Below are positions 43,551 through 54,296 of a stretch of 64,000 bases of DNA, one piece after another. This DNA comes from Serratia surfactantfaciens (GTDB taxonomy: Bacteria; Pseudomonadota; Gammaproteobacteria; Enterobacterales; Enterobacteriaceae), in NCBI RefSeq assembly GCF_001642805.2, contig NZ_CP016948.1, positions 1,550,001 to 1,614,000 of the forward strand, written 5' to 3'. The translations under genes were made by a program, and so were the position numbers. Position 1 is the first letter of the stretch; each line of letters opens with the position of its first letter. The notes beneath the pieces were generated by a model. It did no database searches. It was not told the origin of the DNA and worked only from the letters and a program-made list of their open reading frames with translations.

Positions 43551-45532
43551 TGAAAGCTATTGTATTTGCTTACCATGATATTGGCTGCGCAGGTCTGAAA
43601 GCGCTGACTGAGGCGGGTTATGACGTGCAGGCCGTATTCACGCACACTGATGACCCTGGTGAGAACAACTTCTTCTCCTCCGTGGCCCGTTTGGGCGCCG
43701 AATTGGATCTGCCGGTCTACGCGCCGGAAGATGTGAACCACCCGCTGTGGGTTGATCGCATTCGCGAACTGCAGCCGGACGTGATCTTCTCGTTCTATTA
43801 CCGTCACATGCTGAGCGACGAGATCCTGTCGCTGGCGCCGCTGGGCGGTTTCAACCTGCACGGTTCGCTGCTGCCGCGCTACCGTGGCCGCGCGCCGGTG
43901 AACTGGGCGTTGGTGAATGGCGAAACCGAAACCGGCGCCACGCTGCACAAGATGGTGAAGCGCCCGGATGCCGGCGACATCGTTGGTCAGCAGAAAGTGA
44001 CCATCGCCGACAACGACACCGCGTTGACGCTGCACAAAAAAGTGCTGGAAGCCGCGCAGGCCGTATTGAAAGAGCAGCTGCCGAAGCTGAAGAACGGCAC
44101 CGCCAGCTTCACCAAGCAGGATGAGTCCCAGGCCAGCTACTTCGGTCGCCGCACCGCGGCGGACGGCGAGATCCTGTGGCACAAATCCGCCAAAGAGATC
44201 AACAACCTGGTGCGCGCCGTCACCGAACCGTACCCGGGGGCCTTCAGCTACCTCGGCCAGCGCAAGCTGATCGTCTGGCGCTCTCGCGTGCTGGATACCC
44301 AACACGATAAGCAACCGGGCACCGTGCTGAGCACCGCGCCGCTGGTCATCGCTTGTGGCGAAGGCGCGCTGGAGATCGTCGCCGGTCAGAACGAAAGCGG
44401 CCTGTATGTACAGGGCAGCCGCCTGGCGCAGGAAATGGGCATCGTCACCGACGTGCGTCTGGCCGCCAAGCCGAATGCCGTGATGAAGCGCCGCACCCGC
44501 GTGCTGATCCTCGGGGTCAACGGTTTCATCGGTAACCACCTGACCGAGCGCCTGCTGCGCGACGATCGTTATGACATCTACGGTCTGGACATCGGCTCTG
44601 ATGCCATCAGCCGCTTCCTCGACAACCCGCGTTTCCACTTCGTGGAAGGCGACATCAGCATCCATTCCGAGTGGATCGAGTATCACATCAAGAAATGCGA
44701 CGTGGTGCTGCCGCTGGTGGCGATCGCGACGCCGATCGAATACACCCGCAACCCGCTGCGCGTGTTCGAGCTGGACTTCGAAGAGAACCTGAAGATCGTT
44801 CGCGACTGTGTGAAATACAACAAGCGCATCATCTTCCCGTCCACTTCCGAAGTGTACGGCATGTGCGACGACAAAGAGTTCGATGAAGATCATTCGCGTC
44901 TGATCGTCGGGCCGATCAACAAACAGCGCTGGATCTACTCGGTTTCCAAACAGCTGCTGGATCGGGTGATCTGGGCCTACGGCGCCAAAGAAGGCCTGAA
45001 GTTCACGCTGTTCCGTCCGTTCAACTGGATGGGGCCGCGTCTGGATAACCTGGACGCCGCGCGTATCGGTTCTTCCCGCGCCATTACCCAACTGATCCTC
45101 AACCTGGTGGAAGGTTCGCCGATCAAACTGATGGACGGTGGCGCGCAGAAACGTTGCTTCACCGACATCAACGACGGCATCGAAGCGCTGTTCCGCATCA
45201 TCGAGAACCGCGACGGCCTGTGCGACGGCCAGATCGTCAACATCGGCAACCCGACCAACGAAGCGAGCATTCGCGAGCTGGCGGAAATGCTGTTGGAAAG
45301 CTTCAACAACCACCCGCTGCGCGACCGCTTCCCGCCGTTTGCCGGCTTCAAGGATGTGGAGAGCAGCAGCTACTACGGTAAAGGTTACCAGGACGTCGAG
45401 CATCGCACGCCGAGCATCAAGAACGCGCGCCGCCTGCTGGACTGGCAGCCGACCATCGAGATGAAGCAAACCGTCGCCGATACGCTGGACTACTTCCTGC
45501 GCACTACCGTTCAGGAAGGGAACGGTGCATGA
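43547..45532 (+). CDS. arnA: Bifunctional UDP-Ara4N formyltransferase / UDP-glucuronate decarboxylase ArnA
   Basis: A 661-residue two-domain enzyme. Residues 1 to about 305: formyltransferase with [16 protein letters not shown] (catalytic N102/H104) and D140 region. Residues 315-660: SDR-type oxidative decarboxylase, with nucleotide loop [23 protein letters not shown] and E434/R619-type residues in conserved positions. It makes UDP-Ara4O and later formylates UDP-Ara4N. The second codon is also ATG, so either start is possible. ATGA overlaps on both sides. Confidence 0.98.
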   Translation: MMKAIVFAYHDIGCAGLKALTEAGYDVQAVFTHTDDPGENNFFSSVARLGAELDLPVYAPEDVNHPLWVDRIRELQPDVIFSFYYRHMLSDEILSLAPLGGFNLHGSLLPRYRGRAPVNWALVNGETETGATLHKMVKRPDAGDIVGQQKVTIADNDTALTLHKKVLEAAQAVLKEQLPKLKNGTASFTKQDESQASYFGRRTAADGEILWHKSAKEINNLVRAVTEPYPGAFSYLGQRKLIVWRSRVLDTQHDKQPGTVLSTAPLVIACGEGALEIVAGQNESGLYVQGSRLAQEMGIVTDVRLAAKPNAVMKRRTRVLILGVNGFIGNHLTERLLRDDRYDIYGLDIGSDAISRFLDNPRFHFVEGDISIHSEWIEYHIKKCDVVLPLVAIATPIEYTRNPLRVFELDFEENLKIVRDCVKYNKRIIFPSTSEVYGMCDDKEFDEDHSRLIVGPINKQRWIYSVSKQLLDRVIWAYGAKEGLKFTLFRPFNWMGPRLDNLDAARIGSSRAITQLILNLVEGSPIKLMDGGAQKRCFTDINDGIEALFRIIENRDGLCDGQIVNIGNPTNEASIRELAEMLLESFNNHPLRDRFPPFAGFKDVESSSYYGKGYQDVEHRTPSIKNARRLLDWQPTIEMKQTVADTLDYFLRTTVQEGNGA

Positions 45533-46434
45533 AGAAAGTCGGTCTGCGGGTTGATGTAGATACCTTCAGCGGCACCCGTGAAGGGGTGCCGCAGTTGCTG
45601 GACCTGTTCGAAAAGTACGACATTCAGGCCAGCTTCTTCTTCAGCGTGGGACCGGACAACATGGGGCGCCATCTTTGGCGCCTTTTGCGTCCGAAATTTC
45701 TGTGGAAAATGCTGCGTTCGAATGCCGCCTCGCTGTACGGCCTGGACATTCTGCTGGCCGGCACCGCCTGGCCGGGGCGCAATATTTCGCGCGCGTTGGG
45801 GCCGCTGATGAAGCGCACCGCCGAAGCCGGTCATGAAGTCGGGCTGCACGCCTGGGATCACCAGGGCTGGCAGGCCAAGGTCGGCAAGTGGAGCGAGGCG
45901 CAGTTGACCGAACAGGTGCAATTGGGCGTCGACGCTCTGAGCGCCTGCACCGGTCGGCCGGTGAAATGCTCCGCCGTGGCGGGCTGGCGTGCCGATACGC
46001 GCGTGCTGGAGGTCAAGCAGCGCTTCGGCTTCCATTACAACAGCGATTGCCGCGGCACCCATCCGTTCCGCCCGGTGCTGAGCGACGGGCGTCACGGTAC
46101 GGTGCAGATCCCGGTGACGTTGCCGACTTTCGACGAGGTGATCGGCAGCGAAGTGAGCATGGCCGACTTCAACGACTACATTCTGCGCGCCATCGAGAAC
46201 GATAGCGGCGTACCGGTGTACACCATTCACACCGAAGTGGAAGGCATGTCGCAAGCGGCGATGTTCGAACAGTTATTGCAACGCGCACGGCAGCAGGGCA
46301 TCGAATTCTGCCCGCTGAGCGCGCTGTTGCCGCAAGATTTGGCGTCACTGCCGTTGGGCCGCATCAAGCGCGCTCCTTTCCCCGGCCGCGAAGGTTGGCT
46401 GGGCTGTCAAACCGATGTGAAGGACGTTACATGA
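45529..46434 (+). CDS. arnD: Undecaprenyl Ara4FN deformylase ArnD
   Basis: A 301-residue polysaccharide-deacetylase family protein that removes the formyl group on the lipid carrier. The metal and catalytic motifs [13 protein letters not shown] (Asp near residue 9), HAWDHQGW (His near 106) and the RADTRVLE region fit the NodB fold. Membrane association is expected because the substrate is undecaprenyl-linked. ATGA overlap with arnT. Confidence 0.97.
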   Translation: MKKVGLRVDVDTFSGTREGVPQLLDLFEKYDIQASFFFSVGPDNMGRHLWRLLRPKFLWKMLRSNAASLYGLDILLAGTAWPGRNISRALGPLMKRTAEAGHEVGLHAWDHQGWQAKVGKWSEAQLTEQVQLGVDALSACTGRPVKCSAVAGWRADTRVLEVKQRFGFHYNSDCRGTHPFRPVLSDGRHGTVQIPVTLPTFDEVIGSEVSMADFNDYILRAIENDSGVPVYTIHTEVEGMSQAAMFEQLLQRARQQGIEFCPLSALLPQDLASLPLGRIKRAPFPGREGWLGCQTDVKDVT

Positions 46435-48095
46435 AGGCGCTAAAAGGATCCTGGGCCATTGTGCTGGCCGTTTTTTTTGCTCTGGTTTACCTGATCCCGC
46501 TGAACGGTCGCCTGCTGTGGCAGCCGGACGAGACGCGTTATGCCGAGATCAGCCGTGAGATGCTGCAGCGCGGCGATTGGGTGGTGCCGCATCTGCTGGG
46601 GCTGCGTTATTTCGAAAAGCCGGTAGCGGGTTACTGGTTCAATAACATCAGCCAATGGCTGTTCGGCGAAAACAACTTTGCGGTGCGCTTCGGCTCGGTG
46701 TTCAGCACCGGCATGACCGCATTGCTGGTGTTCGCGCTGGCGATGCTGATGTGGCGCAATGCGCGCCGCGCCAGCCTGGCGACGCTGATGTTCCTGTCGA
46801 TGGTGCTGGTATTCAGCATCGGCACCTACAGCGTGCTCGATCCGATGATTTCGCTGTGGTTGGCGGCGGCGATGGTCAGCTACTATCTGACGCTGAAAGC
46901 CACCTCGGTCAAAGGCAAACTGGGCGCTTACGCGCTGCTGGGGCTGGCCTGCGGCATGGGCTTTATGACCAAGGGCTTCCTGGCGCTGGCGGTGCCGGTG
47001 ATCGCGGTGATCCCGATCGTCATTCAGCAACGACGCATCAAGGATCTGCTGTTCTACGGCCCGGTGGCGATCGTAACCGCCACGCTGCTCAGCCTGCCGT
47101 GGGCGCTGGCGATCGCGCAGCGTGAACCCGATTTCTGGAATTACTTCTTCTGGGTCGAGCACATTCAGCGTTTCGCCGAAGATAACGCTCAGCACAAGGC
47201 GCCGTTCTGGTATTACCTGCCGATCCTGCTGGCGGCGGTGCTGCCGTGGCTGGCGCTGCTGCCCGGTGCGCTGCTCAAAGGCTGGCGTGAGCGCGTGCAG
47301 CGCCCGGAGCTGTTCTTCCTGCTGAGCTGGGCGATGATGCCGTTGATCTTCTTCAGCATCGCCAAAGGCAAGCTGCCGACCTACATTCTGCCGTGCATGG
47401 CGCCGCTGGCGCTGCTGATGACCGCCTATGCGGAAGACTACGCCGCTACGCTGCGCACCAAGTTGTTTAAGGCCAACGCCTGGCTGAACGGCCTGTTCGG
47501 GCTGATCGGCATCGTGGCGCTGGTGGTGTTGATCTCCGGTTTGCTGCCGAAAGCGCATCTATTTACCCCGCAGGAGTGGCCAAAAGTGGTTCTCGGCCTG
47601 GTCGCCTTCGGCGGCTGGCTGCTGTTCGCGCTGGTCTCCGTACGCGATAACGGCCGTCAATGGCGTTGGGCGGCGGCTTGCCCGGTGCTGTTGTGTCTGG
47701 TGATCGGTTACGCGATTCCGCAGCAGGTGACCGACTCCAAACTGCCGCAGAACTTCGCGCGCGCCACGATGGCCGAGCTGGGCAACAGCCGTTATGTGCT
47801 GACCGACAGCGTCGGGGTGGCGGCCGGCCTGGCCTGGGAGCTGAAGCGCAGCGACGTGCTGATGTACAGCCAGAAAGGCGAGGTGGCCTATGGTCTGGAG
47901 TATCCGGACGCCAAGGGGCACCTGATCAGCGACGCCGACTTCCCGCAGTGGCTGGCGCAGGCGCGTAAGCAGGGGAACGTGTCGCTGGTGCTGCAGCTGT
48001 CCCGCGGCGAAGCGTTGCCGCAGGAACTGCCTGCCGCAGACAAGGTGGATCGCATGAATCGTCTGGTGCTGATGTGGTATAAACAGCAACCATGA
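46431..48095 (+). CDS. arnT: Lipid A Ara4N transferase ArnT
   Basis: A 554-residue inner-membrane glycosyltransferase (GT83) that adds L-Ara4N to lipid A phosphates and so lowers polymyxin binding. N-terminal helix followed by [19 protein letters not shown], the periplasmic loop with catalytic Asp and the carrier-binding Lys and Glu; about 12 transmembrane helices; C-terminal soluble domain. The frame opens upstream within arnD, but the ATG at 46431 overlaps the arnD stop and gives the family start. Confidence 0.97.
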   Translation: MKALKGSWAIVLAVFFALVYLIPLNGRLLWQPDETRYAEISREMLQRGDWVVPHLLGLRYFEKPVAGYWFNNISQWLFGENNFAVRFGSVFSTGMTALLVFALAMLMWRNARRASLATLMFLSMVLVFSIGTYSVLDPMISLWLAAAMVSYYLTLKATSVKGKLGAYALLGLACGMGFMTKGFLALAVPVIAVIPIVIQQRRIKDLLFYGPVAIVTATLLSLPWALAIAQREPDFWNYFFWVEHIQRFAEDNAQHKAPFWYYLPILLAAVLPWLALLPGALLKGWRERVQRPELFFLLSWAMMPLIFFSIAKGKLPTYILPCMAPLALLMTAYAEDYAATLRTKLFKANAWLNGLFGLIGIVALVVLISGLLPKAHLFTPQEWPKVVLGLVAFGGWLLFALVSVRDNGRQWRWAAACPVLLCLVIGYAIPQQVTDSKLPQNFARATMAELGNSRYVLTDSVGVAAGLAWELKRSDVLMYSQKGEVAYGLEYPDAKGHLISDADFPQWLAQARKQGNVSLVLQLSRGEALPQELPAADKVDRMNRLVLMWYKQQP

Positions 48096-48436
48096 TGGGT
48101 TTTCTGTTGGTGATAGTGGTCAGTCTGCTCACCTGTGGTGGGCAGCTGTGCCAGAAGCAGGCGGCGCACTGTTGGGAACAGGCCGGCGAGGCGCGGCTGA
48201 AGCAGACGCTGCGCTGGCTGGCGCTGGCGGTGTTGTTGCTGGGGCTGGGCATGGCGGTGTGGCTCAATGTGCTGCAACGCCTGCCGCTCAGCCTGGCTTA
48301 CCCGATGCTGAGCCTGAATTTCGTGATGGTGACACTGGCGGCGCGTTGGCTGTTTCATGAGCCAACGACCCCGCGCCATTGGTGCGGCGTGGCGTCGATT
48401 ATGTTGGGGATCCTGCTGATGAGCGTGCATTCATGA
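48092..48436 (+). CDS. arnE: Ara4N-phosphoundecaprenol flippase subunit ArnE
   Basis: A 114-residue SMR/EamA-like protein with four predicted transmembrane segments. With ArnF it flips undecaprenyl-Ara4N to the periplasmic face. The C-terminal part [37 protein letters not shown] fits the family. Overlaps both neighbours by 4 bases. Confidence 0.95.
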   Translation: MMGFLLVIVVSLLTCGGQLCQKQAAHCWEQAGEARLKQTLRWLALAVLLLGLGMAVWLNVLQRLPLSLAYPMLSLNFVMVTLAARWLFHEPTTPRHWCGVASIMLGILLMSVHS

Positions 48437-48825
48437 GGGGCTATGCCTGGGGCGCTGCCAGCGTGCTGCTGGTGACGCTGGCGCAGTTGCTGATGAAGTG
48501 GGGCATGGTGCAAATCCCGCTGATGTCGTTCGCCGACGTCTCGTTGGCGTTGATCGGCGACTACTGGCTGCCGTTGCTGGCAGTGGGCGGCGGCATCTTC
48601 GGTTATGCGTTGTCGATGCTGTGTTGGTTCTTTGCGCTGCGCCACCTGCCGTTAAACCGCGCTTATCCTCTGCTGAGCGTCAGCTACGCGCTGGTCTATC
48701 TGGCGGCGGTGATCCTGCCGTGGTTTAACGAATCCGCTACGCTGCTGAAAACGTTGGGCACGCTGTTTATTCTGTTCGGCGTCTGGCTGATTAACAGCAA
48801 ATCCGAGACGAAATCGCCGGAATAG
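48433..48825 (+). CDS. arnF: Ara4N-phosphoundecaprenol flippase subunit ArnF
   Basis: A 130-residue SMR-like protein with four transmembrane segments, the partner of ArnE. The start ATG at 48433 (ATGA overlap) gives [29 protein letters not shown], the family beginning. The track from 48379 would read back into arnE. Last gene of the arn operon; no strong terminator follows in the 173 bases before nlpC. Confidence 0.95.
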   Translation: MRGYAWGAASVLLVTLAQLLMKWGMVQIPLMSFADVSLALIGDYWLPLLAVGGGIFGYALSMLCWFFALRHLPLNRAYPLLSVSYALVYLAAVILPWFNESATLLKTLGTLFILFGVWLINSKSETKSPE

Positions 48826-48998
48826 GGTCAAAACCGGCGATCCTGCTATTATCTCCCTCATGGCGCTTGCCTTTTTCCCCGTGCGGGAGATAAATTACGC
48901 CAAATAGCGCTCTCCTTACATGATGCCGGCTTTGCCTCGCAGGCGGTGGTGGTGTGCCGATTGGCATAATGCGGCAGCGTGTTCAATGAAGGGATATT

Positions 48999-49463
48999 AT
49001 GCGGATGCGTGTGTGGTTTTTATTAGCCAGTTTGATTCTCGCCGGTTGCAGCAGCCATGCGCCGCCGCCCAGCGGCCGCCTGGCGGATTCGATCGTGGTG
49101 GTGGCCCAGCTCAATGAGCAGCTGCGCCAGTGGTACGGCACACCTTACCGCTATGGCGGTCTGGATCGCGGCGGCGTGGATTGTTCCGGCTTCGTTTACC
49201 GCACGTTCCGCGATCGTTTCGACATGCAGCTGCCCCGTTCGACCGAAGAGCAAACCTCGCTGGGCACCAAAGTCTCGCGCGATGAGCTGATGCCGGGCGA
49301 TCTGGTGTTTTTCAAGACCGGCGGTGGCGAGAACGGCCTGCACGTCGGCATCTACGATACCAACGACCAATTTATCCACGCTTCGACCAGCCGCGGGGTG
49401 ATCCGTTCCTCGCTCGATAACGTCTACTGGAAGCGGGTGTACTGGCAGGCGCGACGCATTTAG
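48999..49463 (+). CDS. nlpC: NlpC/P60 lipoprotein endopeptidase NlpC
   Basis: A 154-residue outer-membrane lipoprotein with lipobox LAGC (Cys17) and an NlpC/P60 domain: catalytic C62 in GVDCSGFV, H115 in GLHVGIYD and H127 in FIHAS. It is a probable peptidoglycan endopeptidase. Two ATGs, at 48999 and 49005, both fit; AAGGGA lies 4 bases before the first and about 10 before the second. In E. coli it follows btuD directly; here the arn operon intervenes. Confidence 0.96.
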   Translation: MRMRVWFLLASLILAGCSSHAPPPSGRLADSIVVVAQLNEQLRQWYGTPYRYGGLDRGGVDCSGFVYRTFRDRFDMQLPRSTEEQTSLGTKVSRDELMPGDLVFFKTGGGENGLHVGIYDTNDQFIHASTSRGVIRSSLDNVYWKRVYWQARRI

Positions 49464-49522
49464 CCTTAACCCGTTGATTTGGTGTATCATGGCGGCATCA
49501 CGTGTTTTGAACGGTGCCTGCC

Positions 49523-50536
49523 ATGAACAGCCTGCGTTTACTGATCTCCGACTCCTACGATCCCTGGTTCAACCTGGCGGTGGAAGAGTGCATCTTCCGC
49601 GAAATGACCACGCAAAAAATCCTCTTCCTGTGGCGTAACGCCGAAACGGTGGTGATTGGCCAGTCGCAGAACCCCTGGAAAGAGTGCAACACCCGACGCA
49701 TGGAGCAGGACGGCATTCGGCTGGCGCGGCGCAGCAGCGGCGGCGGGGCGGTATTTCATGACCTGGGCAACACCTGCTTTACCTTTATGGCCGGCAAGCC
49801 GGGTTACGACAAAAGCGTCTCGACCAACATCATTCTGCAAGCGTTGCGGCAGTTGGGGGTTACCGCCGACGCCTCGGGCCGCAACGACCTGGTAATGGAA
49901 ACCGCCGACGGGCCGCGTAAAATCTCCGGTTCGGCCTATCGCGAAACGCAGGATCGCGGTTTCCATCACGGCACGCTGCTGCTGAACGCCGATCTGGAGC
50001 GGCTGGCGGACTATCTGAATCCGGATCCCAAAAAACTGCAGGCCAAGGGCATCGCCTCGGTGCGTTCGCGCGTCGCCAATCTGGCGGAGTTTTTGCCGGG
50101 CATCAACCATGAGCAGGTGTGCGAGGCGATCGCGCAGGCCTTCTTCGCCCACTATGGCGAAACGGCCGAACCGGAGATCATTTCGCCGGATGCGCTGCCC
50201 GATCTGCCCGATTTTGCCGCGCAGTTCGCCAAACAGAGCAGCTGGGAATGGAATTTTGGCAAAGCGCCGGCATTCAGTCACCTGCTGAACGAACGCTTCG
50301 TCTGGGGCGGCGTGGACCTGTTCTTCGATGTGGAGAAGGGGGTCATTGTCCGCGCGCAGCTGTTCACCGACAGCTTGAATCCTGCTCCGCTGCAGCGGCT
50401 GGCGGAGGCGCTGGTGGGCTGCTCATACCGCAGCGAGCCGGTTTCCGCGTGCTGTGATCGTCTGATGGCGGACTATCCGCAACAGGCGGCCGAATTGAGC
50501 GAGCTGCGGCAATGGCTGAGCGAAACAATCCGCTGA
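49523..50536 (+). CDS. lplA: Lipoate-protein ligase A
   Basis: A 337-residue ligase that attaches free lipoate to the lipoyl domains of 2-oxoacid dehydrogenases and the glycine cleavage H protein. Marks: [20 protein letters not shown] (the lipoate/AMP loop), KISGSAYRE (lysine binding AMP) and [11 protein letters not shown]. The C-terminal accessory domain (about 250-337) is present. The frame extends back to 49514, but the ATG at 49523 gives the standard [19 protein letters not shown]. In E. coli lplA is elsewhere (near serB), so its place after nlpC is a lineage trait. Confidence 0.96.
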   Translation: MNSLRLLISDSYDPWFNLAVEECIFREMTTQKILFLWRNAETVVIGQSQNPWKECNTRRMEQDGIRLARRSSGGGAVFHDLGNTCFTFMAGKPGYDKSVSTNIILQALRQLGVTADASGRNDLVMETADGPRKISGSAYRETQDRGFHHGTLLLNADLERLADYLNPDPKKLQAKGIASVRSRVANLAEFLPGINHEQVCEAIAQAFFAHYGETAEPEIISPDALPDLPDFAAQFAKQSSWEWNFGKAPAFSHLLNERFVWGGVDLFFDVEKGVIVRAQLFTDSLNPAPLQRLAEALVGCSYRSEPVSACCDRLMADYPQQAAELSELRQWLSETIR

Positions 50537-50558
50537 CCGGCAGGCTGGCGAGGATGAA

Positions 50559-50586
50559 GGGATGAGCGTGCTCATCCCTTTTTTTA
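50559..50586 (+). terminator. Terminator after lplA
   Basis: GGGATGAG (50559-50566), loop CGTG, CTCATCCC (50571-50578), then eight T. Confidence 0.95.
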
Positions 50587-51050
50587 TCCCTGAATCCGGC
50601 GATGTGCCAGGGCGTAGCGTAGATTTTCTAAAAATCAAGGTGGGCACTTTTTTACGTTTTCAATGCGACGAATAACAGGTGGAATTGATGTGTTATTAAA
50701 TTTAATCAGTCATCGTTAACGGCAGGAAAAATCGGCGTTACGGGTGAAAGATTATTTTACTTTATTTAAGATTTTTCTTAATTAAAACAAAGGAGATAAG
50801 TCAAATTCCTGCCACTATCCATTCTACTTAAGCCAAATATCTTTTCGTTCAACGCGCGGGCCGAGAAAACAGGCATAAGTCAGGCTGCTTTTCTTTGCGC
50901 CATTGACGATTGTCGTATAGCTTTAATCTATCAATTAAATGATATTTCATGGGCATTTGCATTGATATTTCCGATTAATCCCAGAAGGATTGATCGATAA
51001 AATATATTGATATACGATGATACGCTAGCCATTCATCCTGTGGCATAAAA
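50587..51050. other. AT-rich intergenic region before ydiV, no gene
   Basis: About 460 bases with no convincing ORF, tRNA or strong hairpin. It becomes very AT-rich from about 50690, which suggests nucleoid-protein (H-NS type) binding or a regulated promoter for the EAL-like gene. I could not identify a specific site. Confidence 0.4.
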
Positions 51051-51782
51051 ATGAACATCCAACTCGAAGCTGACTTTATTAGTAGCTATGTTTTTCAACC
51101 TGTTTACTCAATGGAGGGTAGCCTGTTGGCGGTGGAAATGTTGAGCCGTTTCAACAGTCTAGACGGTGATTTAGCCATGCCGGCCGAAATTGGGATTAAT
51201 TTATTGGCCCCTGAACAAAGGATTGAGTTATTTAATGAACAATTGAAACTGGCGGAACGGCATGCTGCCTGGTTTACCGGTAACAGCGTGCAATTGACCA
51301 TCAATATCGAAGAAACCATCGTCGAGCTTATTCTTTCCGATCCGGCGCTGTGCCAATGGATCAGGCAATACCCTTTTATTGCATTTGAAATGAGTGAGAG
51401 TTTTCCGAATCTTTCAGCCGGGAAGAACAACCCGAGCGTGCAGCGATTAAGCGAAATGTTTACGCTGTGGCTCGACGATTTTGGTTCCGGCAAAGCAACG
51501 TTGACCGCGTTGTACGATGGCTTGTTTGACTACGTTAAGATTGATAAGCGTTTTTATTGGCAACTGTTTACCCATCAGGGGTATGACGTCGTCATCGACT
51601 CGTTGTTAAAGAATATCAATCTGTTGTGTAAAGGCGTGATCGTCGGAGGAATAGAGAAAAAAGAGTACTTTAATAAACTCAGATACGCCGGTGTTTTAGG
51701 CCTGCAAGGTTTTTTATGGCCCAGCGTTGGTGTGGATAATCTGCAATCTTTGCTGGCGATGCCCAGCGAATTCAATAATTAA
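51051..51782 (+). CDS. ydiV: Degenerate EAL-domain protein, YdiV/RflP orthologue candidate
   Basis: A 243-residue EAL fold protein in the E. coli ydiV position, between nlpC and selO (lplA added here). It matches YdiV in the end region, where GGI then QGFLWPSV corresponds to GGI then QGCLWPAV. YdiV/RflP does not hydrolyse c-di-GMP; it binds FlhD and represses flagellar genes. The catalytic Glu of the AEGVE block is Gly here (VGGIE, G199), so hydrolysis is unlikely. Unlike E. coli YdiV it keeps DDFGSG (D142, D143), N85, E113 and K163; the EAL triplet is EML (29-31). It may therefore still bind c-di-GMP. AT-rich upstream region. Function is inferred from relatives. Confidence 0.8.
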   Translation: MNIQLEADFISSYVFQPVYSMEGSLLAVEMLSRFNSLDGDLAMPAEIGINLLAPEQRIELFNEQLKLAERHAAWFTGNSVQLTINIEETIVELILSDPALCQWIRQYPFIAFEMSESFPNLSAGKNNPSVQRLSEMFTLWLDDFGSGKATLTALYDGLFDYVKIDKRFYWQLFTHQGYDVVIDSLLKNINLLCKGVIVGGIEKKEYFNKLRYAGVLGLQGFLWPSVGVDNLQSLLAMPSEFNN

Positions 51783-51903
51783 GAAGTGATATAAAAAACT
51801 ACACACAATGGGTAAATAATGGCGGGATGTTTATCCTGACTCCGTCGTCGTTATTCACCATCGTTTTTTGCTGATAACCGCGTTTGTCAGCCGGCGTTAA
51901 ACC

Positions 51904-51964
51904 GCGCTTCCTTCGTTGGGGGAAGCGCACCCCCTCGCATCCGTCCTGGCGACAGGCGGATGCG
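51904..51964. other. Two strong hairpins upstream of selO
   Basis: GCGCTTCC (51904-51911) pairs with GGAAGCGC (51921-51928). CGCATCCG (51936-51943) pairs with CGGATGCG (51957-51964). Both are perfect 8-bp stems, 7 bases apart, within the 250-base gap between ydiV and selO. No T-run follows either. Could be a structured 5' leader, processing sites, or REP-like repeats. The remaining gap shows no gene. Confidence 0.6.
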
Positions 51965-52032
51965 TTCTCCCTGCATTCCTTCGGTGTTAATCCGCCCGTT
52001 CAGGCTCTACACTACGCTGAAACGGAGGGCCT

Positions 52033-53475
52033 ATGCCGCAGTTCGATAACGCTTATTACCAACAGTTACCCGGTTTTTACACCGCCCTGAACCCGACGCC
52101 GCTCAAGGATGCGCGCCTGCTGTACCATAGCGAGCCGCTGGCGCGCGAGCTGGGGCTGGATGAAAGCTGGTTTACTCAGGATAAAACCCCGATTTGGGCG
52201 GGAGAAACGCTGCTGCCGGGCATGCAGCCGCTGGCGCAGGTGTACAGCGGCCACCAGTTCGGCGTCTGGGCCGGGCAACTGGGCGATGGTCGCGGCATTT
52301 TGCTTGGCGAACAGCGCCTGGCGGACGGCAGCCATCGCGACTGGCACCTGAAGGGGGCCGGGCTGACGCCGTATTCGCGCATGGGGGATGGGCGCGCGGT
52401 GCTGCGCTCGGTTATCCGCGAGTTTCTGGCCTCCGAGGCGCTGCATCATCTGGGGATCCCCACCACCCGGGCGTTGACGATCGTCACCAGCGGCCAACCG
52501 GTGTTCCGCGAGCAGCCGGAACGCGGCGCGATGCTGATGCGGGTGGCGGAAAGCCATGTGCGCTTCGGCCACTTCGAACACTTTTACTACCGCAAACAGC
52601 CGGAGCAGGTGCGGCAGCTGGCGGATTTCGTCATCGCTCGTCACTGGCCGCAGCTGCAGGATCAGGCCGATCGCTATCTGTTGTGGTTTACCGACGTGGT
52701 CGAACGCACGGCGCGCCTGATCGCCCATTGGCAAACCGTCGGCTTCGCTCATGGCGTGATGAACACCGACAACATGTCGATTCTTGGTATCACCATCGAT
52801 TACGGCCCCTACGGCTTCCTCGATGACTACCAGCCCGGCTATATCTGTAACCATTCTGACCATCAGGGGCGCTACGCTTTCGACAATCAACCGGCGGTGG
52901 CGCTGTGGAACCTGCATCGCCTGGCGCAAACCCTGTCGGGGTTGATGAGCACCGAACAGCTGCAGCAGGCGCTGGCGGCGTATGAACCGGCGCTGATGCG
53001 CGCCTATGGCGAACAGATGCGCGCCAAACTCGGCTTCTTCACGCCGACGGCGCAGGATAACGACGTGCTTACCGGCCTGTTGAGCCTGATGGCGCAGGAA
53101 GGACGAGACTATACCCGCACGTTCCGCCTGTTGAGCGACACCGAGCAGCAGCAGGCGCAGTCGCCGCTGCGCGACGAGTTTATCGACCGTGCGGCGTTCG
53201 ACGCCTGGTATCAGCAGTATCGCCAGCGCCTGCAGCAGGAGCAGGTGAGCGATGCGGAGCGGCAACGGGCGATGAAGGCGGTGAACCCGCGTTTGATTCT
53301 GCGCAACTATCTGGCGCAACAGGCGATTGAGGATGCCGAGAAAGACGACGCGGGCCGTTTGCAGCGCTTGCATCAGGCCTTGCTGCGGCCGTTCGACGAG
53401 GCGCCGGAGTATGACGATCTCGCTGCGCTGCCGCCGGATTGGGGCAAGCATCTGGAGATTTCCTGCTCCAGCTGA
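52033..53475 (+). CDS. selO: Protein adenylyltransferase SelO
   Basis: A 480-residue pseudokinase-fold AMPylase (YdiU) that transfers AMP to Ser, Thr and Tyr of proteins, linked to redox stress. Nucleotide-handling parts are [42 protein letters not shown] and the catalytic loop [26 protein letters not shown]. The C-terminus ends SCSS, with Cys where eukaryotic SelO has selenocysteine. Orthologue of E. coli ydiU, in the same place after ydiV. Confidence 0.97.
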   Translation: MPQFDNAYYQQLPGFYTALNPTPLKDARLLYHSEPLARELGLDESWFTQDKTPIWAGETLLPGMQPLAQVYSGHQFGVWAGQLGDGRGILLGEQRLADGSHRDWHLKGAGLTPYSRMGDGRAVLRSVIREFLASEALHHLGIPTTRALTIVTSGQPVFREQPERGAMLMRVAESHVRFGHFEHFYYRKQPEQVRQLADFVIARHWPQLQDQADRYLLWFTDVVERTARLIAHWQTVGFAHGVMNTDNMSILGITIDYGPYGFLDDYQPGYICNHSDHQGRYAFDNQPAVALWNLHRLAQTLSGLMSTEQLQQALAAYEPALMRAYGEQMRAKLGFFTPTAQDNDVLTGLLSLMAQEGRDYTRTFRLLSDTEQQQAQSPLRDEFIDRAAFDAWYQQYRQRLQQEQVSDAERQRAMKAVNPRLILRNYLAQQAIEDAEKDDAGRLQRLHQALLRPFDEAPEYDDLAALPPDWGKHLEISCSS

Positions 53476-53482
53476 GATGAAA

Positions 53483-53510
53483 AAGGGCGCCTAATGGCGC
53501 CCTTGAATTT
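53483..53510. terminator. Bidirectional terminator between selO and hmuV
   Basis: AAGGGCGCC (53483-53491), loop TAAT, GGCGCCCTT (53496-53504), a perfect 9-bp stem. A run of A precedes it and AATTTTT follows, so it can serve the convergent selO and hmuV transcripts. Confidence 0.88.
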
Positions 53511-54296
53511 TTATTGCCGCAGATAGACCTGCGGCAGCGGCGCTTCGGGATGATGCACCACGCCGAGATCGGCCTGATACCAGCGGGTGAGAATGTCTGC
53601 CTGCAGCACCTCCTGCGGCGTGCCGCTTGCCACCAGGCGGCCCTGATGCAACAGCAGAATGCGATCGGCGTACAGCGCGGCCAGATTGAGATCGTGCAGC
53701 ACGCAGCAGACGCCCAGCGGCTGTTGGCGCGTCAGCGAGCGCAGCAAGCGTAGGGTGTGCTGCTGGTGGTACAGATCCAGCGCCGAGGTTGGCTCGTCGA
53801 GAAACAGCCAGGCGGGTGACGGCTGCGGTTGCCACAGCTGCGCCAACACCCGCGCCAGCTGTACCCGCTGCTGTTCGCCGCCGGAAAGCTGACGGTAGTC
53901 GCGCTGCGCCAGCGCCAGGCAGTCGGTTTGTTCCATCACCTGTTGGATCGCCTGATGCTGGTCGCGTTTACCGTGCGGCGCCCGCCCCATGCTGACCACT
54001 TCTTCCACGCTGAAGGGAAACGCCAGATCGCTGTACTGGCGCATCACGGCCCGGACTTTGGCCAATTGCTGCGGCGCCCAGTGTTCCAGTGGGCGGTCAA
54101 GCAGCCGGCATTCGCCGCAGTCCGGCGTCAGATAGCCGGTCAGCAAGCGCAGCAGCGTCGATTTGCCGGCGCCGTTAGGGCCGATAATCGCCACCATCTC
54201 ACCGCTGGCGAGGCTCAGCGAAACGTCGTTGATCAAGCGGCGCACGCCGAGGCTGTAGCGCAGCTCCCGGGCCGTCAGGCAGGCGGCGTTATCCAC
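53511..54296 (-). CDS. hmuV: Haemin ABC transporter ATPase HmuV
   Basis: A 261-residue ATPase. Walker [10 protein letters not shown] (residues 39-47), signature LSGGEQQRV, Walker [14 protein letters not shown]-loop VLHDLNLA. It powers HmuU. Last gene of hemP-hmuRSTUV; overlaps hmuU by 8 bases. Confidence 0.96.
   Translation of the reverse strand: MDNAACLTARELRYSLGVRRLINDVSLSLASGEMVAIIGPNGAGKSTLLRLLTGYLTPDCGECRLLDRPLEHWAPQQLAKVRAVMRQYSDLAFPFSVEEVVSMGRAPHGKRDQHQAIQQVMEQTDCLALAQRDYRQLSGGEQQRVQLARVLAQLWQPQPSPAWLFLDEPTSALDLYHQQHTLRLLRSLTRQQPLGVCCVLHDLNLAALYADRILLLHQGRLVASGTPQEVLQADILTRWYQADLGVVHHPEAPLPQVYLRQ

Noticed and set aside
43535..45469. 644-codon open frame antisense to arnA
   Set aside because: Same effect as over thrS: the third-base GC bias of arnA keeps the opposite frame open. 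The arnA product is fully recognisable.
52066..53451. 461-codon frame antisense to selO, and long frames antisense to hmuR and hmuT (58003-59286, 55299-56117)
   Set aside because: Compositional shadows of well identified genes; Arg/His/Gln-rich with no family features.
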